From Cercis canadensis (lineage: Eukaryota > Streptophyta > Magnoliopsida > Fabales > Fabaceae), in assembly GCA_003255065.1 (NCBI GenBank), contig QAOA01005888.1:2869-66868 (forward strand): a stretch of DNA of 64,000 nucleotides, read 5' to 3'. The position numbers were made by a program, and so were the translations under genes. Position 1 is the first letter of the stretch. Every line of letters begins with the position of its first letter. Shown here in pieces: positions 22,966 through 35,406 of this stretch. The notes beneath the pieces are model-generated. The model did not search any database. It was not told where the DNA came from and saw only the letters and a program-made list of their open reading frames with translations.

Positions 22966-23577
22966 TTTCTTTTTTATAACTGTACACATAAAATTATTTA
23001 AATTTAATGANACTGTACACATAAAATCATTTAAATTTAATGAAATACACTTAAACTTTAACTAAACATACTTAAACTCTATATATATGCACTTAAAATT
23101 TAAGTTTTTTTTTTTACTTATGTGTGAAATAAATATTTCTTTTAAAATAAGGTTATTCTGATTACTACATATCTCACGCGCTAAACAAATTTAAAATTAG
23201 AGCTGTCGAATTTGTTTTATACAGTTAAAATTTGATAAGGTGGGGGCATGATAGAGGTAGAGAAGGACGCATGAGGAAGAAAATCAACCAATGATAGAAG
23301 AGAGAATGCAAGTGTTGGTCCCACATTAATTATATGGTGGGACAAGGGCAAGTGACATAGATGAAAGGGAACACATGTTGTATTAATTCGATGTCATGTG
23401 CACCAAAAAAGTGTCCAAAATCACAATTTGGTTCTCCCACTACTCTCTCTTCATCAATCAACTCTCTTTGGTCACCAACAAGACTTTGAACGAAGAGTTG
23501 GCCTTGTTGCCTCATCTCCACCACACCGCACCAGATTGTTCACGTTAAAGCACAAAAAAGTCACTTGCAATTTGCAC

Positions 23578-23606
23578 ATCACATTCACATTCACATTCAC
23601 ATTCAC
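23578..23606. repeat. (CATTCA)n microsatellite
   Basis: About five hexamer units CATTCA in a row. It lies in a CT/CA-rich 400-bp stretch (about 23230-23660) that has no recognisable gene. Confidence 0.85.
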
Positions 23607-23724
23607 ACACATACCAGCAGACGCCTTGCTTTGGCAGCTGCCTACATTTCAACACTAAGTTATGGTATATTCTTTTAAGCTATTAGCATATGGATAATTA
23701 TGGTGCCTTGAGCTATATTACGCT

Positions 23725-23945
23725 CCTATTTGGATAGCATAACTTTTGGTTTATTGGAGTTTTTCTATTATCATAAGTGTTTAGATGCAAATAAAATTAT
23801 GTTTGAATAAACATATGTAAACATATTATTACCTTTCAAAAATTTATTTCTAGTTTATTTTATAAAGCTATTATTTAGAGCTTTTAAGAAAAAGTCCTTG
23901 CAAAAGCTCATAACAGCTTAATCGGTAGCTATTTTGAAAGAAAAA
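23725..23945. repeat. dispersed ~220-bp repeat, copy 1
   Basis: The stretch starts near 'tttggatagcataacttttgg' and ends near 'agctcataacagcttaatc'. It matches 31525-31755 in the same orientation, including the middle phrase 'tattatcataagtgttta'. AT-rich and non-coding, it is probably an uncharacterised MITE or other short repeat. Confidence 0.65.
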
Positions 23946-25320
23946 AAAATTGGGACAAAAATATCCGCAAATGATAATGAAAATTCAGCTAAAGTCGGAT
24001 GGCAAATCTCTTCTACTTTTATGATGTTAGAAGNATCCATGTACCAAATTGGATTAAAAACAAGTTCTTCTTTTAAGCCGTATGTCACTTAGGGTTAGAT
24101 ATGAAAATACTCTAATATTAAGATATAATTTTTTTATGCTTTAATTTTAAAATATCAAGAATTATTTATTTATAATAAATATAAAATTTTAGTATATCAA
24201 TATTTATATATTATGATATTAATTAAATTATTTAATATGAATATAATATTAAAAACAAAAAATAATAATTCTCATATAATGTCTTCTTACATTTTTATAA
24301 AGATTTAATTTTGATGATATTGTAAAAAAAAAATTATATAATTAGTCAAATAAATAAAAAGAGTTTTACATAGCTAGTGAATCACGTATAATTTAGTTAC
24401 TATATTGATGTAACATGTTCCTATTTGATAATAATATATAGAATTTCACATTAATAATGGTCTAAAAATCTCCTAAAAAATTAATTTTTCATATTCAAAT
24501 TAAAAGTCTCTTTATATTTTAGCTAAAAAGTTTAACTCTATTTACATAGAAAAAGAAAACTAGTGAAATGTTTGAAAACATTTGTGTATCTACCACATGC
24601 TTAAAATGCCAATTTCAACGTTTATAATCTGGTTCAAATTTTGCTTCCTCCTCAACTTGAATTGAGTTGAATTTTCTAATTTTTGTTTTGATTGTAGATA
24701 AATATCAGATTGAGTGTATGGGTGTGTGGTTTTTTTTTTTTTTTTTTTATTTTTTTTTTAATGTTATCTCATGCCTTACGATGCTTCCTCTTCCTGCAAG
24801 TTGATCGTCCATTTGCTATTCTATTTGGGAGCAGTTGGGGCATTCGAACTTTTATGACTTATGAAATTACCAAACTGCCATAGCGTGATGATACATAATG
24901 TCAATAATATCCCCACCGTTGGAATAATTTTTTTCTTTTTTAAAAAGAAAGTTTTATCCATCATAAGTTTTCTGTAACATAAAAATAATTTATTTTATTT
25001 AATAGATTTATACAACTTATATAAGACCTAAAAAATACACTCTCTAGATTATCTTAAATATCAGCACCACTTGTAGTAGTAGATGATTAACCATAAAATA
25101 AATACAATAACAAAAGGGCAAAGTTGTCCTTTCATCTAATCTAGAGATGGCCATATTGGTAAATTAAGCTGGACCAAGTTGGTCCTTTATTTTTATCATC
25201 CCACATGAACTTCATTAACTCGTTTTATCTTTTGAAAACCCAACCCCACCTCTCTCTTCCTTCCCTTGACCACTAGAACCTCTCTCTCTCCCTCGCATGG
25301 CTGGAAAGTGAGCCAACCCA
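23946..25320. other. upstream spacer of the PYL4-like gene
   Basis: AT-rich DNA with a T run near 24730-24760 and an N at 24034. The 42 bases just right of that N (24035-24076) equal 34733-34774, which itself lies in an N-linked duplication. This warns of a possible misjoin. No gene is seen. Confidence 0.5.
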
Positions 25321-25325
25321 AATAC

Positions 25326-25367
25326 TCTCTCTCTCTCTCTTACACACACTACGTGCTACTATATAAA
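25326..25367 (+). promoter_or_regulatory. core promoter of the PYL4-like gene
   Basis: A CT microsatellite (about 25326-25341) precedes ACGTG (25351-25355), an ABRE/G-box-type core, and a TATA box TATATAAA at 25360-25367. The TATA box lies about 95 bp before the ATG at 25462, leaving room for a pyrimidine-rich leader of roughly 65 bases. Whether ACGTG is used as an ABA-response element is an inference. Confidence 0.6.
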
Positions 25368-25461
25368 ATCACTAACTGCAAAACTAACTGAACCCCCTTC
25401 TCTCCTCTCAACTCCCATTCCCCATTCCCAGATCATAAACCAAATCAACTTCTTCACAAAA

Positions 25462-26115
25462 ATGCCTCCAAATCCTCCTAAGCCTTCTGTTCTCCTCCAC
25501 CGCATCAACCACTCCACCGCCGTCGCTCACTGCCACCTCAAAGATGATTCCCTCTTGAAGCCATCCCCCTCCGCCGTCCCAGACACCGTGGCGCGCTACC
25601 ACACCTACGCCGTTGGCCCAGACCAGTGCTGCTCCGCCTTCATCCATGAGATCGCAGCCCCTGTCTCCACCGTCTGGTCCGTCGTCCGCCGCTTTGACAA
25701 CCCCCAAGCCTACAAGCACTTCGTCAAGAGCTGCCACGTCATCGTCGGGGACGGCGATGTCGGCACTCTCCGTGAGGTCCACGTCATATCCGGCCTCCCC
25801 GCCGCAAACAGCACGGAGCGCCTTGAGATCCTCGACGACGAGCGGCACGTGCTCAGCTTCAGCGTTGTCGGTGGGGAACACAGGCTCGCTAACTATCGCT
25901 CCGTAACGACCCTCCACCCCGCGGGTGACGGAGAAGGGAATAACCGAACGGTGGTGGTGGAATCGTATGCGGTGGATGTACCGCCGGGGAATACCAAGGA
26001 AGACACGTGTGTGTTTGTAGATACAATCGTTCGGTGCAACCTGCAGTCACTGGCACAAATCGCCGAGAACTTGACCAGAAGAAACAGCATCAACGATAAC
26101 AAAGTACTAGGCTAG
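25462..26115 (+). CDS. PYL4: PYR/PYL/RCAR abscisic acid receptor, PYL4-like
   Basis: A single-exon 217-residue protein of the START/Bet v 1 fold. When ABA fills its pocket, it binds and inhibits clade A PP2C phosphatases, releasing SnRK2 kinases in cytosol and nucleus. Visible hallmarks are ARYHTYAVGPDQCCS, PVSTVWSVVRRFDNPQAYKHFVKSC (K85 matches the ABA carboxylate-binding lysine), the gate loop SGLPA (110-114), STERLEILDDERHV, the latch HRL (140-142) in GGEHRLANYRSVTTLHP, ESYAVDVPPGN and CNLQSLAQIAENL near the end. The residues 1-43 are variable, as in PYL4-6. The coding sequence is GC-rich compared with its surroundings, as usual for this intronless subgroup. It lacks the extra Cys pair region of dimeric PYR1/PYL1-3, so a monomeric receptor is likely (inference). 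No defect is seen. Confidence 0.96.
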   Translation: MPPNPPKPSVLLHRINHSTAVAHCHLKDDSLLKPSPSAVPDTVARYHTYAVGPDQCCSAFIHEIAAPVSTVWSVVRRFDNPQAYKHFVKSCHVIVGDGDVGTLREVHVISGLPAANSTERLEILDDERHVLSFSVVGGEHRLANYRSVTTLHPAGDGEGNNRTVVVESYAVDVPPGNTKEDTCVFVDTIVRCNLQSLAQIAENLTRRNSINDNKVLG

Positions 26116-27044
26116 CTCTCTGTAATTTTTTTCTTTTTTGTTATTAATATTTATATATTATTTTTATTAGTTATAAAATATTTTTCATCAATGTTCTTGA
26201 CGATGGGGAGGGCAGCCCCTTGTTTTGTGAATTGCCGAAGGATATAGAATATTCTATTTACTATCATTTTCTGCTTTTCTTTCAATTTTTCATTTCCTTT
26301 TTAGAGCTGAAAATGCTCTCAGTTTAGAGCAGAAACCATCAAAATAGCTAGCCTTGTTCTTATTTTCCCCCTATTGCTTTAACCAAGGCGCGTACAACAG
26401 TGCAAATTGTGAAATTGAAAAAGAGGAGTGTGCTTCTCTCTTTGTTCTCGAGAATCCTAGCTTTACAAGCAAAATAACATTTGTTTAAATCCAATTGCAT
26501 TTGTTTTTTCCTTAATTTCGTTTTCATTATATTAATTTTATATTAATGAATTGAAACTGAAGTTGTTAAAATAATATAATCATCTAATTATTTTAAAAGC
26601 TAAACTTGTTTAAAATCATTGTAGTGGAGATGGATATTCATTTCTACCAACTAAATTTGATAATTCAATTGAAGATGCCATTATTTAAAAATAAAAAATA
26701 AAAATAAAAAATGAAAACTTAGGTAGTGGTAATTTAAATAAATTGTTAAATTATAAGATTTCACGTGAAATGAACAGAGGTTGATAATTTGAGCCACCAT
26801 AAGCTAAGGCGTAAGTTAAGAAGGTTATGATTATGATGCAACCACCGGTGTATGGCATTGGCTATGCCTGCTGCAGCAGCATCCTTATTGTCTCTTGCAT
26901 ATATATACTAATTAATACAACCGCACCATTGCATAAAATAATATGGGTGTGTATGTATCTATATTTTTGTATAAAATTAGGAAGTGGTTGAGTAACGCTA
27001 GCTAGAATCAAAGGTAGATTCACGTCAAATATTTCGAGCACTAA
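26116..27044. other. 3' region and spacer after PYL4
   Basis: The first few hundred bases probably hold the PYL4 3' untranslated region, with AATATTTATA-type poly(A) signals near 26145. The remainder is AT-rich with no recognisable gene. Confidence 0.5.
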
Positions 27045-27245
27045 ATTATTTTTTAAATTTTATTTTAATTATTAATTTATTTTTAGTGTCATTTTAATCT
27101 TCAAATAATCACATTGTTCACTAAATCAGTCATTCATAGTATAAAAAATTATCACTTTAAAGACTGATTTGACAAGTTGAGTGATTATTTGAAGACTAAA
27201 ATGACACTAAAAATAAATTAAAGACTAAAATAATATTTCAAAAAT
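27045..27245. mobile_element. MITE, ~200 bp
   Basis: The two halves are inverted: phrases 'atttatttttagtgtcattttaatcttcaaataatcac' on the left mirror 'gtgattatttgaagactaaaatgacactaaaaataaat' on the right. It is AT-rich with no coding. It belongs to the same family as 34140-34370. Exact ends and target duplication could not be fixed. Confidence 0.65.
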
Positions 27246-30200
27246 AAAAAATATATATATTTAACTTAAATATTTTATTAACAAATTTTCACGGCTATAA
27301 ACTCGAACTATTAAGCAAGGAATTTCTCACCGCTAAACCTAATACATGTCGACTACAACATGCAAATTAAATAATTTTTTTTATATAATGTTAAGATGCT
27401 GAATTCTATAGGTTAGGATTATAAATTTTATTTTTCATTTTTTCATATCCTTCAATCAACAATTTTAACTTTATCCACATCAAAAAGAAAATTTATATAT
27501 TTTTTATTCTATAATTAACAAATCACTAGATTAATTGTTGTAAGTGGTGTGCAAGTAAGCAAAGGCAGGGTATAATTCCAGCTGTAAACTTGACTTTCTT
27601 TCTTATTATTATTATTATTATTTTAATTTATAATTCCAAAATAACAAGGCAGATGCGAGGAAAAAGCATGCAAAGAAAATGGAAAAAGAAATATGCAAGT
27701 TGCAATATAGCACTAATAATATATTTTGGCTTTGTTTGGACCTCCTTGTTTATTTTTTAGTTAAATTTGTGTTGTATGTGTGTGCATGCGTGAGAGAAGC
27801 AATGAGAAGGTGAAATCAAATCAAATCAACGACTACGAACAGGAAAATTGAATAAAATGGTGTGTCGTGAGGTGGGTGACTGTATCTGTTTTTGTTTGAA
27901 TAGGACGTCGTCGTTTTGTGCAAGTTGGTGAGCAAGTTGCGAGGCTAACATAACAAGTAGATAAAAGGATGAGATGCTTTTAATTGATGTTCCTCCTGCT
28001 CGTGCATCCCGTTGTCCACTTTCCACATTTTGAAAAATGCTTCTTATATATCTTATTTTTATAACGGATTCTAAGCTACCAACTCATATGGAAGGGTAAA
28101 AATGAAACAATATTTACTAAAAGTTTAAGGCACAACAAATTTTTTATTTTAGTACACAAATAAAGATTTTAATAAATCAAGTCGCTTAGTATGACCCACA
28201 TCCCTTAATTATTAATAGAATTTAAATTTAAAAAAGTCAAAAAAAATTACTAATATTTTAATATATTTTTTAGCATATTTATTATATTATTCTATTTATT
28301 CATTTTATAAAGAATTAACTATTATAAGACATATATTGATAACTTTATTTTTTAAGATCTTCGTGATAGTACCAAAATTAAAAATTTAGTCAGCCTGAAC
28401 TCCTAGTGGGAGGTGTTTTATGTTTCTACCCTTTAAAATATCAAGGGTAACCTAGCATCTCCTTATTTTTATTATATCACGATGGTACAAAGGTTTAAAA
28501 TTTGTCTTTACAAAAATTAATTCATCACTAGACCACAATTTTTTATAGATTAACTTTCAGGTATCAAGACTAAATTGATCAGACACAAGCAAAATTATAA
28601 CTAGTGGCTTACACACTATATTATATAATTATGTAAATTTGAGTCATACAAAAATATTTAAATAACTTAGTTCAAGGTTTTGATGAGATAATTAAATTTA
28701 AATATTATTATATATAGGTGCATAGGGGGGCATGGCCCCAAAAAAATGTAATTTACATTAAAAAATTATTTAGCCCTTTCAAAAAAAAATTGAAATTTTA
28801 TATAACCTCCTAAAATTAGTCTTATTTGTTTTGCCCCAATAATTTAGTTAAAACTTTGCCATTAATTATAAGATAGTGTGATATATATTAAAGTATGTAT
28901 TATATAAAACATTACTCTGAATTTTTTGCTTTCCCGCCCTCCTCCTTGTCTTTTATCTTTCTCTTTCTCTTTCTCTTTCTCTTTTTGTCTCTTTGCCTGC
29001 ATGGCTCTCTTCGTTAACTTTCTATTCTGAAATTGACTATACAATCTACCTGTTCTTCTTTCCAGTACAACTACTAATAAAGTCCTCCCAGTATTATTCC
29101 CATTCACTTTTTACAAACAGTAGCTAACTCACTTTTAGATTTTCCCTTTGTTTCTTCCACCCTTTAACTGTCCATATATATATATATATATATATTTATG
29201 TACATTATAAAGTACAATATTCACTATTTCACATATTCTAATTGCAAAATAATCCTTCATAAGTAGTGACTCTCTGACACTGTCTTTCATATCATTCTTA
29301 CATTTATATAGTTGTACAGTTAAGATTGAATAAACATCCTATACTTTTTTTTTTTTTTTAATGCTATGAGTATTCTCATTTTACCTAATAGAACGTAAGA
29401 TTAATTTCGTTTAAAACTTAGAGCAATTATAATTTCTCTTCTTTCAACAATGTTCTGAATGGATCTTGAACTCATGACCATAGCTAAAGATACACGCTCA
29501 GAGTTCAATTTGCTATTAGTTAAACTAAGCGCTTGTTAGTAATAAAACATCCTATACTAACACACTGAATAAGTGTAATAAAAATAGCATGTGATAGCAT
29601 CATTTTTTTTTTTTTTCATGAAACTTTGGTTTAATATTGTGGTAGGAACGAGATATTGTCCATACGAGAACTTACAATTTGTTGCTTCTCAATTTTACAT
29701 CTTATAATGGGCAATTTGCTCTTAGTCTCTTACGCTCCCAATACTAAACATGTACTTAATAAAGTCTCATAATTTTTTTTTCTTATTAATAATTTGGATG
29801 AAGATACATGTAGTCATGTACAGATATCAAGCTAACTAATGATTATCATTACCCTTTAATATACCACTTGAAAATCTTTAGTAATATTATCAACCATAAG
29901 TATATATTATTGCTCCTAACAACATCACCTGGTTCTCATATCATGAAGGAAGTTTTACTACAGTGATAAAATTTAAATTGAACTAGATTTACTTAAAATG
30001 TGATTATCTCATAAAATATGTAACAATTATTTCTTTTTTTTTAATATTTTTTTGTTACAACTNTTTTTTTCAACTCTAGGTTTGAAGTCGAAATCTACAA
30101 GTTTTGAGAACAACCTCAATACTGCTCGACACAACAAACCGTTTGTAATAATTTCTTATTTTTGTTCCCATACTATAGCGCTTCTAGTTAATTATAGGCT

Positions 30201-31524
30201 AAATATGTCTGTTTGAATACCCTTATAATTGAATCTAGTTGTGTATTTTTGTTATCTGGTATGACCTAAACATATAAAATTAAAGTTATGGGAAATTAAG
30301 TTGAAAGGTTCACAACCACATACCAAACAAAACTACTAATCTAGTGGTTTGTTTTGAATTAAATGTAAGGAAGATCACAGTTGTGGAAGGTTTCCTGGTC
30401 CCCTAAGTCTCAATTCTAGTTGTTGCTGGTGGTAACAAAAAAGCTGTGGACTGCAGTTGGCAGCAACATCTTTAGGGTTGGGTCCATATCAAAATCAAAG
30501 TATGAAGCAACACAACATATATAGCCGTCATATTCCCCCCATTTTCTCAGCTTTTACCATGATCTACCACTTGCAGCTGCAGCAGCTTTTGGGATGGGTC
30601 CATCTTCTTTCTTTCTTACCCTTTTTTTTCTCTCATCTTGTCTTTCCTTTTTTTTCTTGAAATTTCTATTTTGTTTTATTTCCTTAGATATAAAGAATTT
30701 GAGTTATATATAAAAAAANAAAAAAAAAAAAAAAAAGTTTAGGTGAAGCTAGTGTGAATCTAGTTATAATTAAAAACGGGTTTAATTACTTTTAGAGTTC
30801 AAATGCTATTATATGTACAATTGAAGAAAAAATATATTGACAAATGAGCAGAAAATGTAACTCTTTCCTTATTAAGATCATTGGAATTGGTCCTCTGGCT
30901 ATCTTCTTTTTTAAGGGATTGACTATGATACAACGTACTCAGTAAAAAAAAATGTATACACACATTTTTTTTTTAACAAAAATTATATAATTCTTTTTAC
31001 AAATTTAATTAATTTTTACCTGATTTTGGAATTTTTCAAAAAAAAATGTTTAATGTGTAGTTTTCCTAAAAGGTACAGTAACTATGTTTTTTCTTTTGAA
31101 AAGTTTCAGAATTTTGTAAAATAGTTATCCAACTTTAAAAAAAAAAAAATACAACGTTTTGCCATAAAATAAAAATGAAAAATTGCACTATATAATTGAG
31201 AAAAGCAAATATAGAAATTCAATTCTTGGCATTTGTGGATGTCTACTAACAAAAATAACTATCAAGTTCGAACTAAACTTTTTCGTCGATGCCGCTCGAT
31301 CATATGAATTCAGTCAACTCTTGGCATAAATTCATTTATCTATATATATATTTATTATAAAAATATAAATAAATAACTTAATATGGAATAAATACAATAG
31401 TCAACTACCGACATAGATTAGAGATAAACACCACAATGGCCCAAAAAGGAAAAATAGATAAACACTTGAACTTACTTGCCCCAAGTGGCAAAAAAGATGA
31501 ATAGATTTGAATGGATTTGGATAT
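27246..31524. other. gene-poor stretch
   Basis: About 4.3 kb of AT-rich DNA with a TTA run (27604-27620), a CTTT/TTTCTC run (28960-28985), a TA run (29175-29200), poly-T/A runs with Ns at 30063 and 30719, and no gene that I recognise. Open frames 27826-28026 and 28862-29107 on the minus strand have no family resemblance. Confidence 0.5.
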
Positions 31525-31755
31525 GAGTTTCGATTTGATAGCATAGCTTCTAGTTTATTAAAAAAATTTTATTATCATAAGTGTTTATATGTAGATAAAA
31601 TTGTATCAAATAAATATATGTAAATATATTATTACCGTTTAAAAATTTATTTTTAACTTATTTTTTAAAGTTATTTTTAAGAGTTTTTTTTTTTAAAAAA
31701 AAAATTCCTTCTTTTAAAAGCTCATAACAGCTTAATTAGTGTTTTGAATTTTTTT
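31525..31755. repeat. dispersed ~220-bp repeat, copy 2
   Basis: This is a direct counterpart of 23725-23945, sharing 'tattatcataagtgttta' and ending 'aaaagctcataacagcttaatt', with a long T/A expansion in its middle. It is non-coding. Confidence 0.65.
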
Positions 31756-32384
31756 TTTGAAATGACATTTTATTATTATGTTAACATTTACAATATATTA
31801 CTATTTTGTTAGCATTTTTTCTCAACATGAGTCGTGTAATGTAACCAAATCTAAATCTAATGAACAGTTCAAATGGAAATGACGTTTTTTTTTTTTTTTA
31901 CTGCCTCTAGTTCCATTTTATATATATGGTAAACAATGATACAAACATAGCTTAATTCTACCTCAAAAGTTAGATTATGAGAGAAGAGTTGTCAAACCTA
32001 TATATATAACACCAAAAACCACTCTCGTAAATCGTAAATCTATGTAGGATCTCAATAAAGAGGTGGAATAGATAAGTTTGAACCAAAGAAGTGGTAGAGA
32101 AACAATGTCAACTTTTGACTTCATGAGACTTGTTTTCATCATCATCAATTGACTTCATATGAGAGTTCCTTTCAAAACCATCTATCTTCGCCCTTATCCA
32201 ATAAGCTATTACAGAAACAGGAATACCAGCTTGCTGTTATAGCTCAATTAATTAATTTGGAGACAATAATGAAAAAGAAAAGGGTTATCAACTTTTAAGA
32301 ATTACAAAAAATATTAATAATTTTTTAATTGATCACATAAATTTATATAATTTATATTTTTATGATCACATACCACACCTCGCT

Positions 32385-32420
32385 GCCCGGCCCCGCGCAT
32401 CGACGTAGGCATAATACTAG
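32385..32420 (+). mobile_element. Helitron-like 3' terminus
   Basis: The block GCCCGGCCCCGCGCATCG is followed by CGTAGGC and then ATAATACTAG ending at 32420, just before T. GC-rich near-terminal sequence plus CTAG is the Helitron 3' signature. The words match 21345-21385. The 5' end was not located, so size and age cannot be given. Confidence 0.45.
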
Positions 32421-33257
32421 TTATAGGTAAAGATACAATACAAACACAGCCTAAAAAATAACCTTCCCACAACATGTTCTTCTCGTATGTGTGTATTTCC
32501 TCCCATTGCAAAATTTAAGTAACAATCAAGCAAAGATAATTGATGCAAGTTGCAAGAATTAGACATAACTATCGGGTGCTGGGTCAATCCAAACTTGCCC
32601 ACAATTCTAAGCAATATATATAACTCATCAACTGGATAAGACAATAAATTGCGAGAAGATCAAAGATTAATTTAGTCGTTTAGATCATGATGATCATGAC
32701 AAGAAAAGGATGCAAGTGATGCATAACACAACCCTAAATGGCTTTTAATGGCTTAAAATAAATTTTGGGGTGACAAATATCTTGTTTAGTAAAATTTCGC
32801 ATAATTATATTTTATTATTTTTTAGCCAAATAAAAAATATTCTTGGAGAAGGTTAAAAAGATGCTTCTGATTATCTCAAATTAGATTTTGTGTTAGTATG
32901 CGAAGTACCCATTTTACCCTAATGTAAATACTATATATTTCAAATATTTCATACCCTTTTAATGATACGATTTTCCTATTACAATCCAAACAAAAATTGA
33001 TTGTTGTAAAATCACTTCTCAAATAATATATCTTAACATAACATATATTTTTCCAAAATAATTCTATCCAAAATTTAGATTTATTTTTTCATAGCTAATT
33101 TAAATACTCTTATACTCTCTAACCGGTTTAGTCACTTATCAAGTAAAGCGTGTAGATAACATTGCAATTCGACCCAAAACAGTTAGGAGAGATTGCCTTC
33201 CTCCTTACCTTTTTCTAATTTTGGACATTTATTTTTCAATTTGCTATAAAAAAAAGA

Positions 33258-33455
33258 GGATTCTATGATACTACATGTGTATATCATATTACACTGACGT
33301 GACAAACATACGTAATTTTTATATTTTATTTGATATAAAATTTATTTATCTTATTTTTTCAAACAAACTTAAAAATAGTTAATTTGTATACATGTCATTC
33401 ACACATTAACTATTCTTATATAGTATGACATACAACAAAATATCTAAGAAACATC
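33258..33455. repeat. dispersed ~195-bp repeat, copy 2 (inverted)
   Basis: Reverse-complement counterpart of 22770-22965, running from 'gatactacatgtgtatatcat' to 'gacatacaacaaaatatctaa'. It is non-coding. The two copies are over 10 kb apart on opposite orientations. Confidence 0.65.
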
Positions 33456-33758
33456 CATAAAAAAATTTGTGGCCTTGCAGATTGCTATAGAATCAGTGAA
33501 AGTTTTCAAACCAAGAAAAGAGGGGGAAGAGTAAAAGGTAGTGAAAGAGTAAAGCTTATTCTTAAACCTATGAGAAAACGAGTGGAATATTTAACAATGT
33601 TCACTTGTTTTACAAGTAAAATGAGTCATTTCTAAAGAAATTTGATGAATCTTTGTGACTGCAGAAGATTGTAGCTCTACCTTCTGTATATACCTAACAT
33701 TACCACCACTTTAGGTCTAGTTTGGTACATGAATCTATTTTTATTCCTGAGAATTTAT

Positions 33759-33962
33759 GGGTCTGTTTGATTTCAATTTTTAAAAATTATTTTTTATTTT
33801 TGAAAAAAATAAAACAAAAAAACTTGTTTGATAATACTATTTTTGTTTACATGTTTTAAAAACTTATTCTCAAAACATTGTTCTAAAAACAAGAAAACAA
33901 AAACAAAAAATGACTGTTTTCAAAAACAATTTTTAAAAACAAAAATAGAATCAAACACACCC
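33759..33962. mobile_element. MITE, PIF/Harbinger-like
   Basis: The left end is GGGTCTGTTTGATT and the right end in reverse complement is GGGTGTGTTTGATT, with further pairing through 'tttttaaaaatt' phrases. TAT flanks both sides (33756-33758 and 33963-33965), a 3-bp duplication. GGG..TGTTTG ends with a 3-bp duplication fit Tourist-like MITEs, although TAT is not the usual TWA. Confidence 0.5.
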
Positions 33963-34139
33963 TATATTTCTAAAAGAGTGAGTTTTCACATTCTCCTAAG
34001 TGTTGAATACATGCATACCAAATCAAGTAATACAATATTCCCGAGAAAGTGGCGCCGTGGGCAACCGGAGGCAGTGGCCGCTTGTGGTGGTGGACAAGAT
34101 TTCACAGGAAAGTGGCTAAAAATGAATTTTGAAAAAGAG

Positions 34140-34370
34140 TACAATAATTTTTTCGTCCTTGAATTATTTCTCAAATGTTATTTTAGTCATGAATTTATTT
34201 TTTATGTCACTTTAATTCTCAAATAATCACATTGTTTGCCAAATCAATATTTAGTGACACAAAAAATGATCACTTAAAGGACAGAGTGATTATTTGAAAA
34301 TTAAAATGACACAAAAAATAAATCAATGATTAAAGTGACATTTAAAAAATAATTCAGGAACAAAATGTAT
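34140..34370. mobile_element. MITE, same family as 27045-27245
   Basis: Inverted halves: 'tatgtcactttaattctcaaataatcac' on the left mirrors 'gattatttgaaaattaaaatgacac' on the right, and 'ccttgaattattt' mirrors 'aaataattcagg'. A second partial copy at 34493-34630 is due to the N-linked duplication. Confidence 0.65.
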
Positions 34371-34755
34371 TTAACTCTTAAAAAAATGTTACTTTCGTTT
34401 CTATAAATTGTGTACTAAATTCGGGAGTGCAAAATTTCCATGGTGACTTTCCTAGGGAAGTTTTTATAATCCATGTACCAAATTGGATTAANACATTGCT
34501 TACCAAATCAATCTTTGGTAACACAAAAAATGATCACTTAAAGGACAGAGTGATTATTTGAGAACTAAAATGACACAAAAAATAAATCAATGACTAAAGT
34601 AACATTTGAAAAATAATTCAGGGACAAAATGTATTTAACTCTTAAAAAAATGTTACTTTCGTTTCTATAAATTGTGTACTAAATTCGGGAGTGCAAAATT
34701 TCCATGGTGACTTTCCTAGGGAAGTTTTTATAATCCATGTACCAAATTGGATTAA
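34229..34755. repeat. ~262-bp near-identical direct duplication around an N
   Basis: 34229-34491 and 34493-34755 are nearly identical and are separated only by the N at 34492. As at 17218, this fits two overlapping contig ends that were not merged. It cuts through the MITE, giving one and a half copies. Confidence 0.8.
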
Positions 34756-35406
34756 AAACAAGTTCTTCTTTTAAAAAACCTTTTTCTTGAGTAAAGAGGA
34801 CAACCCATCTCCCCTTGACACCCCTTGTGAGGACAAAGACTGAAGAAAATTTAATATGAAAGGTCATCTTATCTGTTATCCACTAGAGATATCCAGCATA
34901 TAAAAGAGGAAAGGTATAGAAAAAGGAGACAATTGTTTGTTGGTATTTCCAATTTCCCCCTATTCCCTCTTTTGGGGAAGCAGGGCAGTGGAGGAAAGAA
35001 TGAGGCTTTGAGCTTCCTTCAAGCAATGTTTTTGGTTGTGGAAACGTCAAAAAAACTGGGCTTTCACTCAGTCATATCAAACCGAATTTTGAAACAATAT
35101 TTAATACAAAAATGGTGTTTAAGTTTTGTTTAATTGCAGCGTAAAATACATTTAAGTCTAATTAATGGATCAGATTAGTTATTATCTTATCTAGAAAGAC
35201 TAGAATGGTTCTTTGTCATTCGCCATCAAAAGCAAAAGCTTCTAAATGCATCATACTCTAGCTATACCAACTACTTTCAGTGAGCAAGTTGGGTTACAGA
35301 TAAGAAAAAATCTTGTTTCTCACCAACCATTGGCAAATTAAGAAGGTTCAAAAAGGAGGAAGGGATGAAAATTCAAGGATAGAAACAAAGAAGCTAATCA
35401 GCGAAA

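Noticed and set aside
25408-26102. Open frames overlapping the PYL4-like gene in other frames and strand
   Set aside because: They are by-products of GC-rich coding sequence; translations are Ala/Ser/Pro- or Asp/Gly/Val-rich with no family match, while the 25462 frame is a full receptor.
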